DNA from: Turnera subulata
Lineage: Eukaryota > Streptophyta > Magnoliopsida > Malpighiales > Passifloraceae
Reading direction: 5' to 3'
DNA length: 64,000 nucleotides
NCBI GenBank assembly: GCA_028386065.3
Contig: JAKUCV010007410.1
Location: 1,824-65,823, forward strand
Part shown: piece after piece, positions 11,270-22,968 of the stretch
Layout of the letters: every line of letters begins with the position of its first letter
Position numbering within the stretch: position 1 is the stretch's first letter
Notes under the pieces: model-generated
Databases searched by the model: none
The model's input: only the letters and a program-made list of their open reading frames with translations
What the model was told of the DNA's origin: nothing
Position numbers and translations under genes: made by a program

Positions 11270-13745
11270 TGTAACAGCCCGGGTAATTTTTACGTTTTTT
11301 ACCGGCACCGTAATAATTTATTTTACAGTTATTTACCATTAAAATTAATCTTGGGTAATTAATTTATGGTAATTCGTGCATCAGATTCCGAAACCGAGCC
11401 CTGTCCCATGCTCGGGGTTTTTCTGCGGATTTTCCGGACCAAGTTGGAATTTTTCGGGTCCAGGAATCTTCAGGAAAGTTTGGATTAACCCCGAGTTATC
11501 GGACCAGAAATAAAGTCAAGGGGGTATTATAGTTATTTTCTGGTACGGACAGAACCCGCCTCACATGCTGCACAGTGTGGAGGCTACAGCCGCCATTCAC
11601 TGTGAGCATGCGAACAACCAGTATCTGCCCGTGCTTCACCAGTTGCGTGACCATTACCTGTGTTATTTTCTTTTCTTTCTTTTGCCATTGCATACCACAC
11701 CATCAGCTCATCTCTTCTCCTCTGCAAAAACACACTGCCAGCGACCAAACTCCACCTTCCTTCATTCCATACCAGAAAAAGAAAAAAAAAAACAACACAA
11801 CACACACCCACCAAAACTGTGTCGTTTTGCAACACCCATCACCCATCTTCTCTTTTCTTCTTCTTCATTTTCTCACGGCAACACCACCTACCACAGGCCA
11901 CCACCTACACCCGGCCGAGCCACCACCCTCTCCTCCTTCTCCACCCTGCCACGTCACCACCGCTCCCCTCTTCGCTGCAGATAGACGCAGCCACTGTCCT
12001 TTCTCTCCTCCTCTCTTCGCACAACCCGACGACACGCCGACCGCCGAGTTGCACGCCTGCAGCCACTAGCGACGCCGTCTCCTTTCGTCGCCTCCTCCTG
12101 CTCACCGATCTGTGCCGCCCTGTTCGTCGCGCCGCCCTCTTCATCGACTGCAAGGTGAGCAGTCCACGGGTTGAAGACGACCCGTTGGTGTTGTGGTCGG
12201 GTTGACCCGACGGGTCGCGGGTTGGGAGTTGGGTTTTATGGGATTTGGGCTGGGCTGTGGCTGATGGGCTGCTGGACTGCTGGGCTGGGCCTACTGTGCG
12301 GGCCGGATCTTAGACTCCTACTTGGGGCTTGAGATGGGCCTGAGCAGTAGGTTGGGCCAGCACTATTTTGGCCCAGTCCGAAATTAAATTAAAAAAAAAA
12401 GAAATATTCTGGAAAATAAAAAAAATAAATAAATAGATATAATTTTGGGAATAAAAATAATTTGTATTCTGGAGAAAAATATAAATGAGATAAATAATAG
12501 TAGAGTAATTAATTGTAGGAGATAATCATGGGAAAAAAAATAATAATAATTAATAATTTTAGAAAGTACATACTTATAGAAATAAATATAGAAAGGGTAT
12601 TATCAAAGTAGGTAATAAAATACCGGAATAATATCCGGGTATAGGTATAGGAATAAGTGTAGTATTATCTTAGAAACTGGAAATAAATGGTGAATTATGA
12701 CGATAATGAAAAATTAATCCGCGGGAGTAACCGAGGCGAGTCAGTATTTATTTTTCGTAATACAGTAGTAGCATGACATTTGCATATCACTTATCTGTGC
12801 ATATTATTTGTTTGATATAGGAATTGATAACGAGCAGATACCTGTGGAACCGGACTTGGAGTCTGTGGGGCATTTCCAAACTTGATAGTCGGCTAAGGTG
12901 AGGATGGATAACCCTTGATATGTGCCCGTAATGCTGTGTGTAATGATGATTTAATTGTCACGTGGAAAGTAGTGGTACGACTAGATGGTTAAAGACTACT
13001 TCTGTGGTGTCATGGCCGGTTGGGTTGGTTGTTGGGGATGTTGATCCCGGATTTGTTGTTATTGGGATGTTGATCCCGGATTTGTTGATATTGGGATGTT
13101 GATCCCGGATTGTTGATATTGGGATGTTGATCCCGGATTGTGATTTGGCCTGGCATCCGGAATTAGTTAATAACCAGGTACGACCCTAGCTTGTCCAGTG
13201 ACGGGGCCCGGAAGATAAAATTGGTAATAATAATAATAAGCATTCTTTTGGTCTTGGCTCAGTTGTAGTTAGTAGAATCTTTGTATTGTGATTGTCTGTG
13301 TTATTTCGAAAGTATTATGGTTGATTATATATCACTGTTTATCCTTCGTCAGTGAGCATTTCGGACTCACCCCTCGCCTGCGGGGTTTCATCCCGTAGGT
13401 TTAGTTGCTTCGTAGTTCAGGTACGACGTTCGATGGTTGTTGCTTTCTTCTCCACCTGACTCCGGATCCATACCCCGCTGCATGTGCATAGAGTCTTCCG
13501 CTGCTGTTCTGTTGTATATGATGTTGTATTATAATTCCGCTGCTGTGGTTGCTTGCTCTTTTCTCTGTTGCTGTTATATAATGTGAACTCTGTACCGCTG
13601 AATAATGGTCTCCTAGTATGGGTGACAATTGTATTATAAGAATTGCTGCTGTAAAATATTTGTGAGTTGTATTGTAATCCCTATCATTAAGAATAGTTTC
13701 GGCACGTGTTTAGTGTGTATGGTAAATACGAGTCGGGGCGCTTCA
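11270..13745 (+). repeat. 5' LTR of element B
   Basis: 2476 bp. It lacks a stretch of roughly 250 bp that the 3' LTR carries at about 20173-20427. It has a donor-like CAAG/GTGAGC at 12155, an acceptor-like TGATATAG ending at 12820, four GGGATGTTGATCCC hairpins at 13036-13135, and the conserved CATTTCGGACTCACC block near 13357. Confidence 0.92.
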
Positions 13746-13765
13746 TTTTGGTAGCGGGGCAGGCA
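13746..13765 (+). promoter_or_regulatory. primer-binding site region of element B
   Basis: Just after the LTR the sequence is TTTTGGTAGCGGGGC. It sits where the minus-strand primer tRNA should pair. It resembles the initiator-Met type TGGTATCAGAGC only in its ends, with mismatches in the middle that are shared by the other elements of this window. Confidence 0.55.
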
Positions 13766-13872
13766 GTAGGTCATTAGGGACATAACTGTGGTTGCATGAT
13801 TGTTTGCTTGTGCATAAGAATTGTCACGACATGATATGACATGCATACATATACATTCTCATATAGGTACGA

Positions 13873-15020
13873 ATGGATCCGGTTGGAGGGAATCAGCATG
13901 CCGGAGGTCACCTAGATGACGATCAAGTATCGGTGGATCAACCGCAGCAAGTTGCGGGAGGTCCGGAACACCTTCCGAATGTTCCTTTGGGAGACCCTAC
14001 GCAGATGCTAAAGGTGGTGACTCAGATTCTGTGAAGGCAAGAAGTCAGGAATGCACGTATCGATGCTATAGGAGCCTGGGAATAGGAAAACCAGGGACCA
14101 ATTGAGGATCCAGTGTATATGAAGCTGGAGAAGCTTGGGGCAGAGATCTTCACCGGTGTCACTACACCACAGGATGCTGACCAGTGGCTTAGACAGATGA
14201 ACAGGGTTATGCTGAAGTTGACATGTAGGAACGACAAGTGGGCCAGATACGCCGCTGCCATATTCCGAGGAGATGCCGTTGATTGGTGGGAGTCTACCAC
14301 CAGGGACATGCCAACACCTATCACTATGCCATGGAACCAATTCATGGAGATGTTCCAAAGGAAGTTTGTTTCTGAGGCATACTAGGACCAGCTGAGATGA
14401 TAGTTTCTGGGACTACAACAGGGACCAGATCAGACAGTCAATGATTATGAGATCAAGTTTGACCGCCTGTCCATCTATGCCAGTGAGTTTGTAGCTACTC
14501 CGGAAGCCAGATGTAAACGTTTCTGGGATGGTCTTCAATCTGGCATTCAGACAGTTATGGGGTGCAAGGTCTATGAGACTTACCAGGACTTGCTGACAGA
14601 TGCCCTGAGAGTTGAGATTATTTGGCTGGGTAATGAGAGGGAGCAATAGGAGATCCGTAAGAGGCATGCTACACAGAGTTCTGGGGGACAGAACAAGAGG
14701 TTCCAGACACCAGCAAACCGGTCAGGATATGGACAGAGCCGATTCATACCAGGGAGTCAGGGATGTGGGTGGAACAATAACGCCTACAACCGAGGCAGTT
14801 CTTGGACTCAGTCTAGAGGGACTTTATCTTGGAATGCTCGCCCGAGACCTCCTCTGTCTCAGGTGAGGTGCTATGAGTGTAACGAAGTTGGGCATTATCG
14901 ATATGCTTGTCCCAAGTTGGGAAGATCTGGAGGTACGACACCTGTTCAGATGGTGCAAGCTTCAGTTACCAGTGTACCTAGTGGTTCTGGAGTTGGCCGA
15001 GGCTGAGGACGTGGAGCTAT
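13873..15020 (+). pseudogene. element B gag (broken)
   Basis: The reading begins at ATG 13873 (MDPVGGNQHAGG). A retrotransposon gag domain is visible at about 14107-14640 (DAVDWWESTTRD, WNQFMEMFQRKF). A zinc knuckle CYECNEVGHYRYACP (CX2CX4HX4C) lies at about 14868-14912. In-frame stops occur at about 14032, 14081, 14383, 14395-14400, 14647 and 15004. Gag would form the virus-like particle and bind element RNA. Every stop noted stands where a single C-to-T or G-to-A change would make one from a sense codon. Confidence 0.85.
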
Positions 15021-15042
15021 TCCTGCTAAGACCCAGTCAGCC

Positions 15043-18000
15043 ATGAATCAGAGTGCAGCAGTGCCGAGAGCATTTGTGATCACCGCAGATGAGGATTCGG
15101 AGAATGCCGATGTTATAGCAAGTACTTTTACAGTCATTGGTAGTACTACTTATACTTTGATTGATCCTGGTGCTACGCATTCATTTGTTGCGCAAAGCTT
15201 TGCAATACTACATAACTGTACGGGAGAGAGTTTAACTTGTCCGATGAGGGTTAGATTACCTGCGGGTATAGTGGTCAGGTTAACCCATGTCTGCAGAGAT
15301 GTTTCGCTTTCGTACGATAGCGAGGTTTTTCTTGCACGGTTGATTGTGATGAACATGGGAGGTTTTGATATCATCTTGGGGATGGATTGGTTGTCCAAGT
15401 ACAGTGCTATGGTGAACTGTAGAACCAATGAAGTGCTATTGACTACCGATGGTGGACATAAGGTTTTGTTGACAGGTATTGGGAGGGCTGCTACTACATG
15501 TAGTAGGCTAATCAGGATGTTGGGATGAAGCCTTTGAGTCCATATACTTTGTCGACTCATGTCAAGGGTGAAGAAGTTTAGACTCCAGTTTTGGGGGACA
15601 TCACAGTTGTGAGGGAGTTTCTAGATGTGTTTCTAGAGGATTTGCCAGGGTTGCCACCTGACAGAAAAGTTGAGTACACTATCGATTTGATGCTAGGAGT
15701 GACGCCTATCTCGGTGGCACCATATCGGATGGCACCGACAGAACTCCATGAGTTGAAAAAGCAGTTGGATGAGCTGCTCGAGAAGGGTTTCATCCGACCT
15801 AGTACATCATCTTGGGGATCACCAGTCCTTTTCGTGAAGAAGAAAGATGGCAGTTTGCGGATGTGCGTGGACTACCGACAGCTGAACAAAGTGACAGTGA
15901 AGAATAAGTACCCGCTTCCCAGGATTGATGACCTCTTTGATCAGCTACAGGGAGCTACAGTGTTTTCCAAGATTGATCTTCGATCTGGCTACCATCAGGT
16001 CAAGATTTCAGATAAGGACATACCGAAGACGGCCTTCCGTACTCAGTATGGACATTTTGAGTTCACAGTGGTTCCTTTTGGTTTGACCAATGCACCTACA
16101 CATGTGCTTGATGCACTTGGTCTTGAACGAGTTCTTGGACAAGTTTGTGGTAGTCTTCATCGACGACATTCTGATATACTCTGAGAGTAGGGAAGAACAT
16201 GAGGAGTATCTGAGGGTAGTACTACAGAGGCTGCGAGAGAAAGAGTTGTATGCCAAGTTCAGTAAGTGCGAATTCTAGCTTGAGGAAGTTGCATTCCTTG
16301 GACATGTTGTATCCAGAGAAGGGATTAAGGTTGACCCTGCCAAAGTGAAAGCTGTTCTAGAGTGGGAGCCGCCCAAGACGGTACCCGAAGTCAGGAGTTT
16401 TCTTGGCCTTGCAGGATATTACAAGAGATTCATCCAGGGATTTTCCTTGATAGCCAGTCCCATGACCAAGCTATTGAGGAAAGATCAAGCCTTTGTATAG
16501 AGTGATGCCTGCCAGAAGAGTTTTGATGAACTGAAGAAGAAGTTGACATCAGCACCTGTCTTGACGGTACCTAAGCCAGGGATGGAGTACGTGTTGTTTT
16601 GTGATGTTTCAGGTCTTGGTTTGGGAGCAGTTCTGATGCAAGAGGGCCGAGTGATTGCCTATGCTTCGAGACAGTTGAGGCCACATGAGAAGAACTACCC
16701 GACACATGATCTGGAGATGGCCGCAGTTATCCTTACTTTGAATATTTAGCGACATTATCTATTTGGAGAGAGATGCAGGATCTTCACAGATCATAAGAGT
16801 CTCAAGTACATCATGACTCAGAAGGAACTTAACCTGCGACAACGACGTTGGGTTGAGTTGCTGAATGATTATGATTGTACTATTGAGTATCACCCTGGAA
16901 AAGCTAATGTTGTAGCAGATGCTTTGAGCCGGAGACAACCAGAAGATGCTTCCTTGACCTACTCGATGTCCTCACTCATCGAGTTAAGGAAGATGGGAGT
17001 TGATTTATCAGTTGATGAGATAGGAGCTTTGCTGACCCATATTGAAGTCAAGTCTAACCTGAGAGGCTGGATTGTAGAATTACAAGATGGAGATCCCGAC
17101 TTGATCAAGCTGAAGGAAGCAGTCCGTAGTGGGAAAGAAGACAAGTTTCGTATAGTTGAGGATAATTCATTGATGCTGGGGAAACGTTTATGTGTGCCCA
17201 GTGTTGGTGATCTACGCAGTCAGATTTTGGAAGAAGGACATATGACCCCGTATGCTATGCACCCTGGGAGCCCCAAGATGTACCAGAATTTGAGGAGTCA
17301 TTTATGGTGGCTACGTGTGAAGAAAGATGTAGGTGAGTATGTGGCTAGATGTATCACTTGTCAGCAAGTGAAAGCCGATCATCAGGCTCCAGCAGGGAAG
17401 ATGAGATCTCTATTAGTGCCAGAGTGGAAGTGGGAGATGATCATTATGGATTTTGTGGTTGGATTACCGTTGACCTGGAGACAGCATGATGCCATCTGGG
17501 TTATTGTTGATCAACTTACAAAATCAGCTCATTTTCTCCCCATCCGACAGACAGATACTCTGGATAAGTTGGCGAAACAGTATGTTGCAGAGATTGTGAG
17601 ACTACATGGGATTCCTAAGTCCATAGTCTCAAACAGAGATCCGAGATTCACATCATGGTTCTGGAAGAGTCTACAAGCAACTTTGGGGACGAAGCTGAGT
17701 TTCAGTACTGCATTTCATCCTCAGACTGATGGTCAGTCAGAGAGGACTATTCAAACACTGGAGGACATGTTAAGGACTTGTGCTCTTAATTTCAGTGGGA
17801 GTTGGGATCAGTATTTGTCTCTAGCGGAGTTCGCCTACAACAACAGCTTTCATTCCAGCATTGGCATGCCACCGTTTGAAGCTCTTTACGGACGCAAATG
17901 CCGAAGTCCAGTATGTTGGGATGAAGCAGGTCTCCGTTTGATTGTGGGTCCAGATTTGGTTAAGCAGACAGTTGACAAGATTTAGGTAGTTAAGCAAAGT

Positions 18001-18495
18001 AAGAGAGCAGTACAGGACCGACAGAAGAGTTATGCTGATAAGCATCGTCGTGAGATGGAGTACCAAGTGGGAGAAAGAGTTTTTCTTCAAGTTGCACCTT
18101 GGAAGGGTGTTATCAGATTCGGAAAAAGAGGGAAGCTGAGTCCCAGGTACATCGGACCATATGAGATTGTGGAAAGGGTTGGACCCTTGGCGTATAGATT
18201 ATCTTTACTAGAGGAGTTGTCTCGGATTCATGATGTGTTTCATGTTTCCATGTTGAGGAGGTACAGATTTGATCCGAGTCATGTGGTTACTACAGTAGAT
18301 ATTGTGGTCGCAGAGGATCTTACGTATACAGAATTGCCGGAGCAGATCCTTGCCCAAGAGGTCAGACAGTTGAGGAACCGAGTCATTCCGATGGTAAAAG
18401 TTAAGTGGAGCAAGCACTCTGCGAACGAGTCTACGTGGGAAGTTGAGGAGCACATGCGCTCTCAGTATCCGCACCTGTTTACAGCACCGAAGTGA
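15043..18495 (+). pseudogene. element B pol (broken): protease, RT, RNase H, integrase, chromodomain
   Basis: Protease: the active-site-like LIDPGATHSFV lies near 15160, with Pro in the place usually taken by Ser or Thr after Asp. [22 protein letters not shown] and FIDDILIYS at 15591-16280. RNase [14 protein letters not shown] at 16590 to ADALSRR at 16940. Integrase: zinc-binding part CITCQQVKA near 17350, then the catalytic core to about 17985. Chromodomain: 18055-18495 ending ESTWEVEEHMRSQYPHLF. Stops occur at about 15579, 16276, 16498, 16747 and 17983. The frame shifts between 15528 and 15591 and again near 16100-16130. It is a clear dead copy. The chromodomain would have targeted integration to marked chromatin. 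Confidence 0.92.
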
Positions 18496-18530
18496 ATTTC
18501 GGGGACGGAATTCTTTTAAGGTGGGTAGGC

Positions 18531-21228
18531 TGTAACAGCCCGGGTAATTTTTACGTTTTTACCGGTACCGTAATAATTTATTTTACAGTTATTTACTATT
18601 AAAATTAATCTTGGGTAATTAATTTATGGTAATTCGTGCATCGGATTCCGAAAACGAGCCCTGTCCCACGCTCGGAATTTTTCTGCGGATTTTCCGGACC
18701 AAGTTGGAATTTTTCGGGTCCAGGAATCTTCAGGAAAGTCTGGATTAACCCCGAGTTATCGGACCAGAAATAAAGTCAATGGGGTATTATAGTTATTTTC
18801 TGGTCCGGGCAGAACCCGCCTCACATGCTGCACAGTGTGGAGGCTGCAACCGCCATTCACTGTGAGCATGCGAACAACCAGTATCTGCCCGTGCTTCACC
18901 AGTTGCATGACCATTACCTGTGTTATTTTCTTTTCTTTCTTCTGCCACCGCATACCACACCATCAGCTCTTCTCTTCTCCTCTGCAAAAACACACTGCCA
19001 GCAACCAAACTCCACCTTCCTTCATTCAATACCAGAAAAAGAAAAAAAAAAACAACACAACACACACCCACCAAAACTGTGTCGTTTTGCAACACCCATC
19101 ACCCATCTTCTCTTTTCTTCTTCTTCCTTTTCTCACGGCAGCACCACCTACCTCCGGCCACCACCTGCACCCCGCTGAGCCACCACCACCAGCACTCGCC
19201 ACCACCGCTCCCCTCTTCGCTGCAGATCGACGCAGCCACTGTCCTTCCTCTCTTCCTCTCTTCGCATAACCCGACAACACGCCGACCGCCGAGTTACACG
19301 CCTGCAGCCACTAGCGACGCCTTCTCCTTTCGTCACCTCCTCCTACTCGCCGATCCGTGCTACCCTGTCCGTCGCGCCGCCCTCTTCATCGACTGCAAGG
19401 TGAGCAGTCCACGGGTTGAAGACGACCCGTTGGTGTTGTGGTCGGGCTGACCCGACGGGACGCGGGTTGGGAGTTGGGTTTTATGGGATTTGGGCTGGGC
19501 TGTGGCTGATGGGCTGCTGGACTGCTGGGCTGGGCCGGCTGCGCGGGCCGGATCTTAGGCTCCTGCTTGGGGCTTGAGATGGGTTGAGCAGTAGGTTGGG
19601 CCAGCACTATTTTGGCCCAGTCCGAAATTAAATTAAAAAAAAGAAAAATTCTGGAAAATAAAAAAATAAATAGATATAATTTTGGGATTAAAAATAATTT
19701 GTATTCTGGAGAAAAATATAAATGAGATAAATAATAGTAGAGTAATTAATTGTAGGAGATAATCATGGGAAAAAAAATAATAGTAATTAATAATTTTGGA
19801 AAGTACATACTTATAGAAATAAATATATAAAGGGTATTATCAAAGTAGGTAATAAAATACCGAAATAATATCCGGGTATAGGTATAGGAATAAAAATAGT
19901 ATTATCTTAGACACTGGAAATAAATGGTGAATTATGACAATAATGAAAAATTAATCGGGGGGAGTAACCGAGGCGAGTTAGTATTTATTTTTCGTAATAC
20001 AGTAGTAGCATGACATTTGCATATCACTTATCTGTGCATATTATTTGTTTGATATAGGAATTGATAACGAGCAGATACCTGTGGAACCGGACTTGGAGTC
20101 TGTGGGGCATTTCCAAACTTGATAGTCGGCTAAGGTGAGGATGGATAACCCTTGATATGTGCCCGTAATGCTGTGTGTGTATTTTTGTTGTTTGATTGAA
20201 CTGCTGATATGATTATTGTCTGTTACTTGATTGTTGTGAAATTGTTGATGCTGTAGTTGGATTGTGTTAGACTTGTGTATATTGAGTTGGATATAATGTT
20301 GAACTGATAATTTTGTATAGTTAGTGATAAGAGATTGTGATAAGAGATTGAGTCTTTGGATTAATCATAGATAATAGAAAATTGGATAATTGATGAAAGA
20401 GTAATGGAACTGGACTGAATTTGAGATGATGATTTAATTGTCACGTGGAAAGTAGTGGTACGACTAGATGGTTAAAGACTACTTCTGTGGTGTCATGGCC
20501 GGTTGGGTTGGTTGTTGGGGATGTTGATCCCGGATTTGTTGTTATTGGGATGTTGATCCCGGATTTGTTGATATTGGGATGTTGATCCCGGATTGTTGAT
20601 ATTGGGTTGTTGATCCCGGATTGTGATTTGGCCTGGCATCCGGAATTAGTTAATAACCAGGTACGACCCTAGCTTGTCCAGTGACGGGGCCCGGAAGATA
20701 AAATTGGTAATAACAGTAATAAGCATTCTTTTGGTCTTGGCTCAGTTGTAGTTAGTAGAATCTTTGTATTGTGATTGTCTGTGTTATTTCGAAAGTATTA
20801 TGGTTGATTATATATCACTGTTTATCCTTCGTCGGTGAGCACTTCGGACTCACCCCTCGCCTGCGGGGTTTCATCCCGTAGGTTTAGTTGCTTCCTAGTT
20901 CAGGTACGACGTTTGATGGCTGTTGCTTTCTTCTCCACCTGACTCCGGATCCATACCCTGCTGCATGTGCATAGAGTCTTCCGCTGCTGTTCTGTTGTAT
21001 ATGATGTTGTGTTATAATTCCGCTGCTGTGGTTGCTTGCTCTTTTCTCTGTTGCTGTTATATAATGTGAACTCTGTACCGCTGAATAATGATCTCCGAGT
21101 ATGGGTGACAATTGTATTATAAGAATTGCTGGTGTAAAATATTTGTGAGTTGTATTGTAATCCCTATCATTAAGAATAGTTTCGGCATGTGTTTACTGTA
21201 TATGGTAAATACGGGTCGGGGCGTTTCA
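18531..21228 (+). repeat. 3' LTR of element B
   Basis: 2698 bp, preceded by the polypurine-like AAGGTGGGTAGGC (18518-18530). It has a donor-like GCAAG/GTGAGC at 19400, an acceptor-like TATAG ending at 20057, four hairpins at 20518-20625 (the last with a changed base) and an extra segment of about 250 bp at 20173-20427 missing from the 5' LTR. Confidence 0.92.
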
Positions 21229-22725
21229 AAATGTTTCCCAAAAAAAAAAATAATAATAATATTTAGTAATTATATTTTGGCAAGAAATATATTTTATGGA
21301 AATAATTTCGGGAAAATACATATTTATGATGTAATTTCTAGAAAAATTATGTTGTTACTATTTTGGAAGACAAAGTACAATTATTCTATAAAAATATTTA
21401 AAGGAAAGTTTTAATTAAAGTGTGGTACTGAAATTATATTCGGATATACGTACGGAATAATATTTTCGGTAAAAAATGATAGTAAAGGATATGAACCGGG
21501 ATGGGTTATTTCGCAGTTTTGGCATCATAGCATACCGATTATGTGCATTTATGTGAACATGTTGTTTTGCTGTGTAGGTTTGGATATCGGGCAGTTTCCC
21601 GAGGAGCCGGCTTGGAACAGGTCATTGTCTCCAGAGTTGAGTAATCGGCCAAGGTGAGGATGGATTTCCTTCAATATGTGCCTATATTACTCGGTTGTTG
21701 TGTTTGTTGGTTGTTGTACTGTTGTTTGTCGCATTTGTCGTGATTGTTTTCGGGATGTTTATCCCAGTGCGTTGATTGGTTTTTGGGGTGTTTATCCCCG
21801 TGTTGAGTTTTGGACATTTATTTTCGTGTCTTTGGCCATAAGAATAATGGATTAATTAATAATTTGAGATAAGGATGTCGATCCTTGGTTTGGTTTGGGA
21901 TGTCTATCCCGGTATTTTGGTTAGGGATGTTGATCCCTGTGATTTGATTTCGATGATGATAATATAATTGTCACGTGGTAGGTAGTGGTACGGCTCGATG
22001 GTTTAAGACTGTTTTGTGGTGGCCATGACCTGGGTTACTTGTGATAAGCATGTCTATGCTTGGGATGTCTATCGTGATTATATTTGGGATGTCTATCCCT
22101 GGGTTCTTATTTTTGGGATTTCGATCCCTAGGTTCTCTTGGATTTGGTCTGGCACCCGGAATATGTTGATAACCAGGTCTGACCCCTAGCTTATCTGTGA
22201 CGGGGCCCGGAAAGATAAAATTGGAAAATTAGATTTTTGATTTTGTCTTTTTGGTCTTGGACCGGTTTTGGGTCGAGTCTTTCGGTTTGGTGTATTTTGG
22301 AGATTTTTCCTTGTTTTCGACTTGAGTAAATTATAGTGTTGCATATTGATTGTCTATCCTTCGTCAGTGAGCACTTCGGACTCACCCCTCACCTGCGGGC
22401 TTTCATCCCGTAGGATGAGTTATTTGTGGTACAGGTTTGATGCATTCCAGACAGGCTGCGGCGCTATCCCTTGGACAGGACTTGGATCCATAGTTTGCAT
22501 CAGTGTCGCATATAGTGTCTTTGTGAGTTATTAAGTCTTCCGCTATGCATTATTTTTGCTATTGTTGGGCCATTGGGCCGGTTATGGTGTTATTGATGTT
22601 TTTATTTTGGGCTCTTGAGCCCCAGTTTCTGTTGTATACACTGTATGCTGGGCTTGGTTTGGTTGGGTCGTCACAGTTCGGGCACGTGTTTACTATGTAC
22701 GGTAAATACGGGTCGGGGCGTTTCA

Positions 22726-22875
22726 TTTTGGTAGTGGAGCGGGCGTTGGGTAGTCCTTGAGTGTTTGATGTTCTTGTTTGCATAGTTCGCTCCATTTGTT
22801 TATTATTTTATATCATTTAGTTAGTGCATTATGGATCCAGTCAAGGGACGCCAGCTGTCGCAGAACATACACATA
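22726..22875 (+). mobile_element. element A primer-binding site and start of gag
   Basis: TTTTGGTAGTGGAGC follows the LTR directly (22726-22740). A gag-like start MDPVKGRQ at 22830 parallels MDPVGG of element B. The frame is lost after about 15 codons, where the sequence changes to an AT-rich stretch that leads into the LINE-like ORF. Confidence 0.6.
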
Positions 22876-22968
22876 AGAGGTAATTGATGCCATAAATAAG
22901 CGGAAATATAAATATTATTAATATTGCTAATAATATTATTACATTGATAATATTATAAAAAAATACAT

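Larger units (their letters stand above)
11270..21228 (+). mobile_element. element B: Ty3/gypsy chromovirus (Tekay/Del-like), inserted in the LTR of A
   Basis: Length 9,959 bp with LTRs 11270-13745 and 18531-21228. Both begin TGTAACAGCCCGGGTAATTT and end in TTCA. A 5-bp duplication AAATG flanks it (11265-11269, 21229-21233), and deleting B rejoins A's LTR exactly. The internal order is gag, protease, reverse transcriptase, RNase H, integrase, chromodomain, which is the Ty3/gypsy order. The C-terminal chromodomain ending in YPHLF and the very long LTRs point to the Tekay/Del clade. The coding region is broken by many stops and by frameshifts, so this copy cannot encode its own proteins. Confidence 0.93.
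9765..22725 (+). repeat. 5' LTR of element A (split by element B)
   Basis: It consists of 9765-11269 and 21234-22725. Parts in order: TATAAAAAGG at 10091-10100; a purine-only-like tract at 10095-10345; a CpG-rich block 10375-10690; a CCAAG/GTGAGT donor-like site at 10698; an AT-rich stretch (with B inserted at 11269/11270); an acceptor-like TGTGTAG ending at 21577; GGGAT...ATCCC hairpins at 21753-22140; and a conserved CACTTCGGACTCACC block near 22370. Confidence 0.88.
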
